Shown here piece by piece: positions 49,744-60,787 of a DNA stretch of 60,787 nt. Position numbers and translations under genes: made by a program. Positions within the stretch are counted from its first letter, which is position 1. Each line of letters begins with the position of its first letter. Origin of the DNA: Mesotaenium endlicherianum (Eukaryota; Streptophyta; Zygnematophyceae; Zygnematales; Mesotaeniaceae); assembly GCA_009602735.1 (NCBI GenBank), contig WELA01012868.1:172822-233608 (forward strand), in the 5' to 3' direction. The notes under the pieces are model-generated. The model saw only the letters and a program-made list of their open reading frames with translations, had not been told where the DNA came from and searched no databases.

Positions 49744-51556
49744 TCACCCTTGATAACAACGCACCGTTCCTTTACTTTCAAGGGTCCTGCAACCACAACT
49801 CACAATATTGATAAGGTTAAACAGCATAACGGGCTTGAGATGCAGTGCCAAATGCAGCTCATAGGCTTCTTTCTGTCCCTAGAAATAAGCTTTCAAAACT
49901 CCACAACATAGAAGGGAAATACCGACATACCCGTCTGTCTTCAATCCTAGAAGTGACTCCTGATACACTGGCATGTGTAGTTGCAGTAGTCACATGATAG
50001 GTTGATGTCACCAGCTGAGCAAATGCGGGCAGTGCTCCAGCTGGCACAAAACATCTCACGTACAACACCCACTTCAGGAGTCTGCAAGGTCCATCATCCA
50101 GCGATGCATCACTATAGCTGTGGTTTTTTAAGCAACTTATTTTCATGGCAGCCTGCCTAAATGCTTGAAATTTTACTACCCTCACAAAAGTTGCAGTGTT
50201 ACTTCACAAGCTGACACCTGCAAGGCAATCACATCTGTTGACAAGCCCTAATGGCAAAGCAGCTATAAGATTACGTTTACCTCCAAGTCCTGCACTGCCA
50301 GCTGCTGCAAGAAGAACAGGAGGCATCTGCAGCAATGAAGAAACTGCATCCATCAGCTCATTGAAGCATGAAGAACAAAAGTGCATTATTTCCACCCTCG
50401 TAAAGAAAAGCCGACGCAAAAGTGGACACAGTTTGGCAAACTATAAACTGTGCTCATTGACGACTGTGGCGGTCAATCACATACTGTAAGAAGCACTTGC
50501 AGTCCACCGCGCCCCTTCAGCTTTTTTGATAAGGGCGGCATAACTGCACATAGTCAAAGAGCACTAAGTCTCAGTAACAGCACTTCGGTATCCTAGCTTT
50601 GAGAGCTAACCAAGAAGCATCAAGTTGTGTAAGCCTCTCTTTTAAGACAAGCACGACTTGTCTGGACCAAATTAAACCCCAAAGCGAAACAGTCTTGCGA
50701 CCAAAGTACCTGGGACTTGACTAACCTGCATTAAAAGTATAGAACCCTCCTACGCAACCGCCGAGACCTGTGCCAAGCTGCCAACCCACAGCAGAACTCG
50801 AATAATGAAAACCAGTCCTGGAGGTCATCAAGGCGTTCCTACTAGTGACACCTGCACGAACGTGGCTAGTGCCGTCTGCATCTACTATCAACTTGGGTAA
50901 CCTGCACTTCAAGCATCGGCAGGCATGCTCACAAGATCCAGAGGAGCACCCAATACCTACGTGTTCATTGCTGTACAGTTAAGGGTACTTTGGACAAGTT
51001 CTAAAAATCTCAATTTGACACTCAGCTCCTCGATATTCTCTATAAATGAACCACTACTGCTTGCACACTTGCCAAATCATTCTGCTGATTATGCTGACCT
51101 CGTGCCGGCTTCTTGATTAGAGCACTCAGAAAGATGGTGTGCTTCCTCATAGGAGGACTGTGCATCAGTGCACCAATCACTAAGATGATGATGTGACGCG
51201 ACCAAGATTTGCAACGATTCTTGATAAAAGATTATAAGATATGACTCACAAGAGCCAAACTGTCCCTCAAGAATGGCGCAATTGTCCAGCCTGCTGCAGC
51301 CTGTGACACAGAAAGTCACCTATTACGACCAAAAGGTACACATGACGTCACGACACATAACCAGCTGGACAAACTTAATGCTTGGCCTATAGCGCTTGCT
51401 CTGGGCTTAACATACATCTTCTTTGTTCAAAGGTGCAGCACATCGAGGACACCGAGCAGGGGATAAGTCGGAGGACATTGAAGGAGCATGATATGAACTA
51501 GAGGATTGTCGATTCACAAGCTGGCTCATTCGATATTCTTTTTCTGAAGAACTCAT
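49744..51556 (-). CDS. Unrecognised small probable membrane protein (about 7 exons)
   Basis: I do not recognise a named family, but the splice model is coherent. Exons: 51556-51416, 51300-51250, 50777-50726, 50543-50485, 50326-50281, 50040-49931, and a doubtful last exon from about 49880 to 49744. All are GT/AG with matching phases and give 153 aa before the last exon. Residues 1-47 are Ser-rich and hold a CPRCAAPLN knuckle. The middle is hydrophobic and Gly/Ala-rich: AAAGWTIAPFLRDSLALLGT, then LGGCVGGFYTFN, then MPPVLLAAAGSAGLG and AGALPAFAQLVTSTYH. Two or three membrane helices are likely. The pattern (RDSx, FxFN, PPV, GALPAxAQLV) resembles uncharacterised plant membrane proteins I recall without a name. 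It is head-to-head with CK2-beta. Confidence 0.6.
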
Positions 51557-53118
51557 CTTGACTAGAATTGACGTTGATCACTATGTCTCTAACGAAGTAG
51601 ACGAATATCGAAGAGAAAAGCATTTACTTTTATCGCTTCATCGCATTCGCGTGGCTTTCATTTTATAGACGAAATGAGACGCTCTTATCCGCAACCTGTT
51701 CTTCGCACACACAGTGCAAACCCCATCCATGCCCGCCTTGATGGCCATGGGAGCTTAGCACACGTTGGTAGATATTTATGACGGGAGGAGAGGCATGAAG
51801 TGGTGACGGAACTTGCCCGCGGCGTAGTGGGGCTTGACTGGGCTTCTCTCTGCCGCTTCTCTGCGTTCGACTCACTCATTGCTGACCTCTAGTGACATGA
51901 TGCCAAGTCGCCAAGCAGCACGAGCGCTATGGCGACCAAATCTGACTGAACGTACAAATTTGCGACAGGAACGTCCGCTACCATCTATGATCTGGTACAG
52001 TCTTGTACCCTCACACAACTCTCAAACTTCGAATTCTGCCACAGATCACACCCGATTGCACCCCGAGCAACCTTGAGTATGCATCGAGTCCGCCGATTGC
52101 GCCGGAAGGGTTTATATTTTCCCTTATTAAAAGGTACGAATTAACCGCTTTATATAGTCACCTTGTGAGCGCTTGCACGTTCATAATTGTACGCCCGGCG
52201 CCGCTTCACAACAAGTCCCGACTCCCACATCAGCTGTTTGTTCGGTAGAGCCTCCGACACGAGATACGACCGCATCCCATGGCTCATGGCGACCTTAACA
52301 TGGCCTCTGCTCGCCACCGCTCTAAATGACTGCTATAACCAGCTATAACGTTACATTGACATTGGCACCGAGGTTAAGGCCCCCCGAAGTGAGCAATTGT
52401 TGCGGGTTTGAAGGGGCACAAAGTTGCGTCCATGCTTCCATATGCGCTTCCATAGCTGCATTTGAAAACTTCATTAGCAGGCGGGCCGCCTGCTGGGGGG
52501 CAGGATATAGGATTCGTTGAGCGCCCAGAACATCCTGATGCAGCAAAGAAGCAATACCATAACTTCACTGTTTAACTAGGGAGTGACAGCTGCATTGATC
52601 TACAGATTGTGAGATAAGTTTGACATCAGGTTTCTAGGTGTCAATTTACTGGGAAGATGCTTAATATTAGGTGAGTAAGTGCTTGGTGTTGCCGCTAGAA
52701 ACAAGGTTTATATTGGTTCATGCAGCTTTCTTCTGAGAATTTCTCATGCCTCGCGTGCTGTGTAAGTAGAAGATTAGGTCTTGCTGTCATGAGTGTCATT
52801 TACTAGTTGTTGAGTTGAGTTCCTAGTGCTTTCAACACAATTGCGGTTGTTGACACCTGCAGCCATCAAGTGCCAGTTATGATATTTTCTTGTGTGAGAT
52901 GAATCCATTTTTATAGCTTCAAGCTTTCCTGTTTCTATTCAGCCTTAATATGGCTGTAACTGCAAGGCGCCAGGGGTGTTTATGACAGTCATAAATATAT
53001 ATGTGATGGTGTTTGTAGTAATATGTATCTGCTTGCGACATGCTTATGTGAAGTATGTATTATATGGGCAGGTCAAGAGATCTCGGTCGAGTCTGTTACT
53101 AGTCATCAGGGCAAGGAC
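51557..53118. promoter_or_regulatory. Divergent promoter and 5' leader region of CK2-beta
   Basis: It lies between the uncharacterised minus-strand gene and the CK2-beta start. It holds the second copy of the 20-bp motif (51647-51666). An acceptor-like TATATGGGCAG ends at 53071, so a leader intron with its first exon near 51900-52100 is possible. No further gene was recognised. Confidence 0.45.
51647..51666 (-). promoter_or_regulatory. Shared 20-bp motif with TATA-like start (second copy)
   Basis: The minus strand reads ATAAAATGAAAGCCACGCGA, 91 bases upstream of the start codon at 51556. It differs from 47096-47115 at one base. Confidence 0.45.
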
Positions 53119-55443
53119 ATGTACAAAGGCAGGGGTGTTCCAACAGAAGGTAGAGAAGGAAAAGTAGATTCTTATTTAAGAGATATAGCAGCCCCAGACA
53201 ACACCAAACGTGGTGAAGAGAAGGCGGGTACATCTTCAAAAGGTGGTGGAAGTAGAGATAAGGAGCGAGCAACACTGGCGCCAAATACTGCTTCAGCCAG
53301 CCGGCCACGGGCGGCTGGTTTCGAGAAATCAAAATATCCAGATGATGGTATGCTTTTGTAAGCCTAGATCTACGGGTACCTATGAGAGCAATTTCTGAAA
53401 AGCTGAAGCTGAAAGAAACGAAGCACGAATCAGGAAAACCATGCGTAGGAGCGTATAGGCCGCCATGCCACCATTTGAATCTCTATAGCTGTAATAGTTT
53501 CCTTACTGCTGAGTGAATCTGCAATTATTTAGCCAAATGTCTGCTTGTAGCCGATTATGAGTACGCGAAGAATTGTTCTTCAGCTATGTTTCTGGTGGAA
53601 GGGTTAGAATCATTGTAAGCTCTACAGTCTAGGTGATTTAAATGCCATCAAAGGCTGTTATAAGTGTGTTGTATCCAGTTTCCATAAACCAGCATTCGAA
53701 AACATGGACAGTCTTCACCCTGTAAAAACTAATTTGGGGTGTTAGGTCCTGCTTGTATCTTCTTGCTTACTGAGGCGTAGTTGCTGCCTGCTTTTGCAGC
53801 GGAAGACTCTGACACAGATAGTGAAGAATCAGACATCAGCGGATCTGACGAGGATGATACATCTTGGATTACATGGTTTTGCTCCCTGAAAGGAAATGAG
53901 TTTTTCTGCGAAGTGGATGACGAGTACATACAAGATGATTTCAACCTTAGTGGTTTGAGCAGTCAAGTGCCCTACTATGACTATGCTCTGGACCTCATCT
54001 TGGATGTGGAGTCACCCAATGGTAAAGCACCTTCTGTGACATTTAGCCATCTGGGAGAAAGATAAGGAGGGAACAGTAGAAGATGTGTATGGTGCGCGTG
54101 GCCGACTTGAGGATTAGGATGGGTGTACTTGCTTCCTTCTTAGGTGTTTTCATCGTCCTCCTATTTATGAACTGTAGTGCAATGTCAGCTAATGCTTCTG
54201 TGCGGAGTGGGCTTAGTTGCAGGCAGATGATCACGTCCTTTTTGGTGGTCAAGTTCCTTTTGGTGGTCAAGTTTTTTTGGTGTGTCATGCTCCTTCAGGA
54301 TCCAATGTAGCTCTTGGTTTGGGCGCTAGATGGGGCTGCTGACCATAGTATGCCCTTGCATGCATACCTTGTGAATGAAGTTGTGTCCCTTGAACAGGCT
54401 CATGGGTGGTGATTCTTAGACTGGAATGCGTGTCTTTTGCTCCGTCATGTGCACGATTGTTGCCATCCCTATGATACTTTGTCAGTCGAAGTGTGACAAG
54501 CACAAGCGATAATTCAGTGATATGCCAATTTGTGGTTAGTGTGGAACCTCTTCTTGTCTTTTGACGGAGAGGATGTGACAACTTGGTGCTCTGCTGTTCA
54601 GATGACATGCTCACAGATGAGCAGCATGAGATGGTGGAATCGGCGGCGGAGATGCTGTATGGCCTGATTCATGTCCGCTATATTTTGACAAGTAGGGGGC
54701 TTAGCGCCATGGTAAGAGAGACCTGCCTCCGCTTATGTTTGTCTTTGTCGGTACTTTGTATGGACACTCCAAGGACGTGGGAAACAAGGACGCCGTTGTA
54801 ACGAGGTGCTGCTGTTCATCGTTTGTGCTGATCAGAGGTGGATAGCCAGACAGGGTGCCGAGTCGGCGTTTTTTTTGGTCTTGTTACTTCTTTCCTGCTT
54901 CAGTTGACCTACTGTGATATTCAGACAGTTGGGAGAACCAGAAAAGAACACTAGGACTGACTAGGGCTTTGTCAAACTCTCTTTGCAGCTGGAGAAGTGC
55001 AAAAATGTGGACTTCGGCAGATGTCCGCGTGTTTATTGCTCTGGTCAGCCATGTCTTCCAATGGGTCAGTCTGATGTACCTCGTACGAGTACAGTGAAGA
55101 TATATTGTCCGAAATGTGAAGACATCTATTATCCGAGGTCGAAGTACCAAGGCAGTATCCTCCCTCATCAACTTCTGGTTTCTTTCAACGTTCATCTGTT
55201 TTCTGCTTGCTGGTGTAAATGCTAGCGTGTGGTGATGTCTTGCTGTTCTGCTGGTATCTGCTGGTCATTATGATTCCTTGAGGGTATCTTTGACCCTGGC
55301 ATTCAGATATTGACGGTGCCTATTTTGGGACAACCTTTCCACACCTATTTCTTATGACTTACCCCTACATTAAACCGGCGAAACCTACCCAGAGCTATGT
55401 ACCAAGAATTTTTGGCTTTAAGCTTCATAGAAGTGCTAAGTAA
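53119..55443 (+). CDS. CKB: Casein kinase II regulatory subunit beta (5 exons)
   Basis: It is the regulatory subunit of the CK2 tetramer, which docks catalytic alpha subunits and substrates in nucleus and cytosol. In plants it affects light and clock signalling. Exons: 53119-53347, 53800-54021, 54602-54711, 54989-55154, 55307-55443; 864 nt, 287 aa. Splice sites and phases are consistent. The start MYKGRG matches the plant CKB opening MYRERG. An N-terminal plant-type extension of about 90 residues, rich in S, G and K, precedes [20 protein letters not shown]. The acidic loop ([17 protein letters not shown]) and the zinc site (CPRVYC and CPKC) are intact. The C-terminus [10 protein letters not shown] is complete. 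Length equals that of Arabidopsis CKB1 as I recall it. Confidence 0.96.
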
Positions 55444-57478
55444 GCACCATAATGACCATCATAGGGATTTCTCTGGGATCTCTGTACCATCCGAAAGCAG
55501 CCATGAGCACCTTCCATAGGACCGTCACTGCCATGTAGGGATAGCCTTGTTTTGTCAATGTAGGGTAGAGATTTTAGCATATTCAGGATCTCCTTAGGGA
55601 ACATCGGAGTGAAGAGGATAGGACAGAAAGTTGTTACGGGCGTCAGCCATGGACCATGTTCGTTGCACAAAATAAACTGGGTCACTTCTTTGATCAAGAG
55701 AGTCAAGTTTGTACTTCACACTTTTTTAGCTGGGTTGTCTTATGTGTGCTGAATTGAGCCTGAACTAGTCAGCTACTTTTTTTCATATCTTAAAGAGTCC
55801 GTCCTATTGGCGCCATTTGTTGAATTGCACTTTAAAAAACATACTGAATAACCTCTTGAGTAGCTCCTAATTGGGCTTGATGCTCGTGGGCTCTCTTGCA
55901 AATGGAACAGTGTCTAGGACCTGGGCAGCCCAGTGTCTAGGACCTGGGCAGCCCTGTGTCTAGGACCTGGGCAGTCTTTCAATCACCGGGACAAATGCAA
56001 AAGTATGTTATTGCATGGGAGGCATCTGCTTCTGGGCATATGTTGCTGTTCTTTGAGGAGACTTCCGAACTATAAGACGTACGTAGTGGTCATTCTTAGC
56101 TGATGATGCTTCTGCTTAAAGACACAAAACAAAGAAATTTTATTGTTGAATTTGTTTGCTTATTGCTCAGTTAGAGGTCTGTAATAAGTAGTAATAGTAT
56201 TGTATATAAAGTTTGTTCTTATCCTGCCAAATAATGCTTCTGCATCTGATGTGTTCAATGTTTAGACGTATTTGTTTCCTATGTGACAATCTGAAGGCCT
56301 TGATTTACGTGTGCACTTACAAATGGCACCAATACATCGGTGTTCATTCGTTATTGTATCATTAACCATTGAGGTAGTATAATATGTGAGAGTTGAAATT
56401 CATGAACTTCATCCAAAAATTCTTTCCGATGAGAGTTGGTGTCTTTATGTGGTTTTAATCTCGATCACTTGTATAAAAAGTTAGAATGCTACTTCTTATT
56501 TTGTGGTTGCTACTCTTCCTATACACTCTACTTCAATCATCGTCACTGCTACAACCCTCCACATCGGCTCATCCTAAGTGTTATGTGCAGGACAAACGAT
56601 AGAGACACGAACCTTACTGGACGTAGAGGGGCTTGTCACGTGCTTAGTCTGTTTCTGTACGGCGAGGACCTTGTCAAAATTCGCCAAGGCGTATGGGTTG
56701 GTATGAGTCGTCACAGGTTGTCACCCCCGTGGACGACGTCGAACGGTGCCTCCACAGTTCGAGGTTGACCGATCTACTGGCGACGTTCAGCTCTAGCGAC
56801 AGTGTTGGTGTAACCATGGATGTCGTAGCGCGATGTTAGTGCCGAGGGCAGAGGGGGTGCGGGTGCCTCTGGAGTGCTCTGGACTCGTTCGTGACCTCGT
56901 GTGCGCCACGGTGCACAAAGGGCGCAAGTCGAATGGCATCGCACCTACATTCTGGGAGCTCGAATCCTGCTTTATAAAATCTGGGGTCGATCCAAACTCA
57001 GGGCTCCAAATGCTCTGCAGTGACCTGAGCGGTGGCTTCTGAACCGCTACTAATTTAGAGCCAATATTGGTGATATTGGCCGATATTGGCCGATATGGCT
57101 GCTTCTGCTGCAATCTTCGTTTACCTTCATGCACTCGTGGCAGGCGCCTTTCACGAACTTTGGAAGCTTTCTGCGAGGTAGACCGTTCGATCACGACTAT
57201 ATCGCAGACGAACCTCAAGATTTGTATTTGGCATGCCCCATCCATCATTCGGTTGGCTCCACAGTTTGTGGCCCTCCCTCCTCACAACTCTGCAGTGTTG
57301 CGCACTAGCTCGTGTGCTTCTGTGCCCACTTAACGCATCCTCCTGTCTTAATTCGAGTCTCTAATCTCCATTCACTCTGTCAAGCATTCTTTCTTCTAAG
57401 TCAGTTAACTTGCGCGGCGACCCTCGCCCATACTTTCAGGTTCTATCTCGTCTGTGAGATCTAAACTTGTACATTACA
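55444..57478. other. Intergenic region with a 23-bp repeat, no supported gene
   Basis: It contains the CK2-beta 3' region, a triplicated 23-bp sequence and a GC-richer block at 56580-57300. A 151-codon minus frame at 56793-57248 has no recognisable features and is not called. The last 150 bases should contain the promoter and leader of the RIQ-like gene. Confidence 0.5.
55908..55974. repeat. 23-bp tandem repeat, three copies
   Basis: The unit is CAGTGTCTAGGACCTGGGCAG plus CC. Unit 3 starts CTG in place of CAG and is cut short. Confidence 0.92.
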
Positions 57479-58849
57479 ATGGCGTCAGTAGTTGCCAGCC
57501 AAGTGCTGTCACAATGTCAGGTAGTTGCTGGATCCGTGTCAGGCATCAGCTCTACCGAGTCCTTGAGAGGCAAAGCGGTCGTCTCAGCTGTTTCTCCCGT
57601 ACAGCAGAAGAAGGCGGGATCCATGCAGATCTCTGCCATGAGCAAGAAGAAGGTAAGAATTCTATTGTGTTTCTTATTTCCCGCCTTCCCTTTCATTTCT
57701 TGATTGTCAGTTTTACATAGCCATACCGGCAACGAGGGGGAATGTTGGGCATTTACATTCTCTTTGGGGTCACTCTGAAGTATTTTCAGCTCAATATAGG
57801 TTCTTCTGGATTCTATTTCTTTTTTTCAATCTTTGACAGTGTCGGTGTTGTGCCAGTACGTCCGAACTCGAAGTTTGCCTGTGCGAAGACTTGTCTAAGG
57901 GGCTAATGGCTCGACATTTGTTGTCCAGGAAATACAAGCATTCCTGATTGCTGCTCTTTTAAGTTACTTGGTCAGCGTGTCATATCTGGTCGAGCTTGAG
58001 GTTTAGGTGCAATTTGGTAATTTGCTCAAGCATTCGAGGATAGGATGTGGACTCTGCAATTTGCTGCAGATGACCTTGCGTACTTGCCTTCATATGATTT
58101 TCCGGAATGGCAGTAGCCGAGAAGAGGATCAATGTGCCACACAGTGGTGTCCAAATTTGTATGACACTGTCTAGCAGACTCAGTGTACCCAGGAAAAGCG
58201 GAGCACATCTCAAGATTAACGACCTCAAGTTTGTCAGTTGTAGGTTAAGGCAGTGCAATTTTGTGTGATGAATGTGTAGCATTTACGATGATGACGTGAT
58301 TGCTCAACTTTTAGTCACTTTGTGTGTTCTAGTTTAATATATTTCAGTCAGGCGAAGCCTCAAGAGGATGACAGCTCAAGAGTCTCATTCTGTTTCTGTG
58401 AGGTGCAGGTGAATGCATACGATGAGGCTTGGAGTAAGAAGTTCTTTGGGTATGGATACTTTGCCGAGAACTCCGAGAGTGCTCCTATTGACATTGTCAA
58501 GACCCTAGAGAAGAAGAAGCTTTTGACAGGCATAGAGAAGGCTGGTCTTCTGTCAAAGGCTGAGGGCTTCGGTCTTTCACTATCAAAGATTGAGAAGCTT
58601 GGCCTCCTTTCAAAGGCTGAGTCCCTGGGTCTGTTGGCCCTTGCAGAGAAGTTTGCTACATCTTCACCTGCTGCCTTGGCTTCACTTTCTCTTCCATTGC
58701 TGGTCGGAGCCATAGCCACCCCCATCATTATCCCCGATGACAGCACCCTCCTCCTGGTTATCCAGTACACACTCGCTGCCTTGTTGGCAGGTGGAGCTGG
58801 AACACTCTTTATCAGCTCAATAGTTTTGGGAGCCCTACAAGAGGAGTAA
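57479..58849 (+). CDS. RIQ: RIQ1/RIQ2-like thylakoid protein, DUF1118 (2 exons)
   Basis: RIQ proteins are plastid thylakoid (grana) membrane proteins needed for normal LHCII organisation and non-photochemical quenching. Exons: 57479-57652 and 58409-58849, both phase 0, 204 aa. Residues 1-58 are Ser/Val/Lys-rich, fitting a transit peptide. Then AYDEAWSKKFFGYGYFAE follows, and the repeated leucine-rich helical block typical of DUF1118 (IEKAGLLSKAEGFGLSLSK, IEKLGLLSKAESLGLLALAE). Two likely membrane helices follow (ASLSLPLLVGAIATPIII and YTLAALLAGGAGTLFISSIV). The acceptor at 58408 was chosen because it puts VNAYDEAW directly after the transit region. An upstream acceptor near 58353 would add about 19 residues. 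Orthology to RIQ1 or RIQ2 is not resolved. Confidence 0.85.
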
Positions 58850-60439
58850 GGTCATTGTAGAGCACTTCTAGTTAACCACTTGGTTACCAGTTTAGTTTTT
58901 GTCACGAAAATCTGAAAACTAACAGTATATACCTCTTACCACTTCTTTTTGGCCTTCCACGTGTTCTTGTGAGTACTCTCAGGCGCCGACCTGCCTGGAA
59001 AAGCACTTTTGAGCTGTTAATTATTGGAGTTTGTAAAGTAGGCTGTAGGGGTTTCTTTCTCGACCTAATGGCATAGGAATTGGATGTATTTTCATCTACC
59101 AAAAGTAACTTAGGGGTGATGCAATACAGTAGTCAGTACCAAGTATCAGTAGGGAGCGTAGTGGTGTCACTGTGCATCCGCTGCAGAATTCAGTCTAATA
59201 CACACTATCCCCACTCTCTTTTGTTTTTCCGCCTACAAATTGTTGATGCACACATACACTCGACCTCTATATATTTGACCAATTGATGCCTGCATGTCTT
59301 ACGCAATATGTAGCTGAAAACTGATGTTCATGGTGTCACCTTACTAGCTGGACCCGCTCAAGAGTGGAAGGATGGCGTGGATGAATCATTGATCGTTTTG
59401 ATCGCAATTCGTTAGCCTTTGTACTTTCATTCTTGGAAGTGGTTAGGCAATCATCTTGGGCCTGATCCTTAAACCATATAAGTACACGACAATTGAATTG
59501 AATAGTGGGTTAAGAAATGTCCTCGGTGAAAGCTGGGTTGCAGCCGCACAAAGACGCCTATTCTAGCTTTCCATCTTGAGAAAATCCCAGAGGGTGCACG
59601 CTAGCACTTTTTCTTCAGGAGACATAAGCAAGCCAGAAAGTGGTGGCTGGGTAATCTGCAGAAGATGAAAATCAATGAGCACCTAAAGAAGTAGGCCACT
59701 GAGGAGTGCATTTCCTTAGTATATGTCAAATTATTGTTACTTGTAAAATAATATTTCAAACAGAATAGAAAGTGCTTCGAGTGAAATTGGGTACGTATAT
59801 CTCATTGTGTATCTTCACAAATCTTCTGTGTACCACAACTACTGTAGATGCAGGGAACCTGCTGTGGCCAGCCTCATCGGATCCTAGCTAGACAAGGTGC
59901 AGCCCGCAGGGGCCTTTGGCTGACCTTCACAACTATACTTGGGGCTTTGCAGTGATTTACATCTCCCCCGACAGGTGGTCGAGTAGAAGATTCTCTAGGG
60001 CCTGACAGCTGGCACAGACAGTCCACATGGGATGGACTAGAAGGGACTGGAAACCTTCTTACATATGTACACAAGTATAATCCACAGCTAGAAAGTAGGA
60101 CAATGCAAAGCCTACTCTGTCCTGAAAGTGAGAAAAATGTGCGGAACACGTTGCACTTTCTGCACTTTCAACCCAGCCATAGCCAGAACTTAAGCTTGAG
60201 CTGTGCCAACGCATCGTCTCAGAAAGAAAGCCTACGCTGCCCTTGAGGGCATGCACCAGGCAGTCCAGTCTGCATGAAGTACGCAATTCCTTGACTTCCT
60301 TAGACAGGACGCACTTGGCTGCATGCTGCCCCCCCAGGGCCGGGGGCCGCAACGCATGCCCTCGTCATCCTCCCTCTCTTCACCTTCTTTCTTCTTCTGA
60401 CCTTGTCCTCTTGCTTTCGACTCCAGTAAACTGGCTGTC
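58850..60439. other. Intergenic region between convergent genes
   Basis: It holds the 3' flanks of the RIQ-like gene (plus) and MUT (minus). The open frames on both strands are short and unconvincing, and no repeat was recognised. Confidence 0.5.
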
Positions 60440-60676
60440 CTATGCAGCACCGGCTGCATCCTGTAGCTCAGGGCTCGTCGAGAGCTTCTCCAGGATGTCC
60501 ATGGCGCACTTGGGGATGGGCGTGCCAGGCCCGAAGATGCACCCCACGCCCGCGTCGTACAGGAACTCGTAGTCGACCGGCGGGATGACGCCCCCCACGA
60601 CCACCAGCACGTCGCGCACGCCCTGCCGCCTCAGCTCCTCCATGAGCTGCGGCACCAGCGTGCGGTGCCCAGCAGC
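60440..60676 (-). CDS. MUT: Methylmalonyl-CoA mutase, last exon (cobalamin-binding end)
   Basis: It catalyses the adenosylcobalamin-dependent conversion of methylmalonyl-CoA to succinyl-CoA, normally in mitochondria, in propionate, odd-chain and branched-chain catabolism. Only the final exon is in the window (78 codons plus TAG). It starts after an acceptor (CATGCAG|GCTGCT) with [19 protein letters not shown]. It continues with [22 protein letters not shown] and [19 protein letters not shown], the end of the B12-binding Rossmann domain. The cobalamin-ligand motif DxHxxG lies further upstream, outside the window. GC at third codon positions is very high compared with the other genes here. A small B12-binding relative cannot be fully excluded, but GPGTxIPxxA with AAGHxTL is characteristic of the mutase. 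Confidence 0.85.
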   Translation of the reverse strand, partial: AAGHRTLVPQLMEELRRQGVRDVLVVVGGVIPPVDYEFLYDAGVGCIFGPGTPIPKCAMDILEKLSTSPELQDAAGAA

Positions 60677-60787
60677 CTGCACATGCATGCGCACGCGTGC
60701 AGTCACTCGAGGAAAGAACAACGCACGTGTCAGTCACAGCCGTGAGCCATGCGCCCACAGCCATCCCCCTCTCCCCCCCCCCTCCCC

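Noticed and set aside
56793..57248. A 151-codon minus-strand frame upstream of the RIQ-like gene
   Set aside because: No recognisable motif, and it sits where promoter sequence is expected. An exon of an unknown gene cannot be excluded.

Overview
The window is a piece of a eukaryotic nuclear genome from the green plant lineage. The spliceosomal genes include a plastid-targeted triosephosphate isomerase, a thylakoid DUF1118 (RIQ1/RIQ2-type) protein, a plant-type casein kinase II beta subunit and two PLATZ zinc-binding proteins. The right edge adds the cobalamin-binding end of a methylmalonyl-CoA mutase, an enzyme not expected in seed plants. A streptophyte alga or another early-branching green plant with a repeat-rich genome is therefore the best guess. 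This is inferred from gene content; the species cannot be fixed from the sequence alone.

Layout. Bases 1-19,200 are repeat-rich, with pyrimidine tracts, CA and GA microsatellites and a 389-base assembly gap. They hold two minus-strand PLATZ-family genes (3077-4528 and 12838-14305). The two genes share intron positions, C-terminal tails and 3' flanks, and sit in a diverged tandem duplication offset by about 9.8 kb. A strong 40-bp fold-back (5854-5948) lies between them. Bases 19,200-23,400 hold two LTR-like sequences in inverted orientation and a decayed gag-like gene. Bases 23,404-32,153 are a complete but disabled minus-strand Ty3/gypsy chromovirus. It has two LTRs, a 5-bp target-site duplication (ACATG), an initiator-Met-tRNA primer site and polypurine tract. 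Its gag, protease, RT/RNase H, integrase and chromodomain can all be read, and an extra coiled-coil ORF lies between pol and the 3' LTR behind what looks like its own promoter. Bases 32,159-37,200 carry a MITE-like inverted-repeat element, a 42-bp tandem repeat, a tRNA-like relic and remnants of other LTR elements. Bases 37,200-44,250 have no gene that can be supported, and include a roughly 360-base poly-C tract.

Bases 44,250-60,787 are the gene-rich part: TPI (-), a SOSS-B/NABP-like OB-fold protein (+), an unrecognised small glycine/alanine-rich probable membrane protein (-), CK2-beta (+), a RIQ-like protein (+) and the last exon of MUT (-). TPI and SOSS-B, and the unrecognised gene and CK2-beta, form two head-to-head pairs. 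The two minus-strand members share a 20-bp motif that includes a TATA-like element. All exon boundaries were assigned by eye from GT/AG sites, phase and family similarity.

The most interesting leads are the accessory 3' ORF of the chromovirus, a possible -1 frameshift heptamer at its gag-pol junction, the duplicated PLATZ genes, the fold-back hairpin, and the 20-bp promoter motif. No CRISPR array, rRNA or intact tRNA gene was seen.
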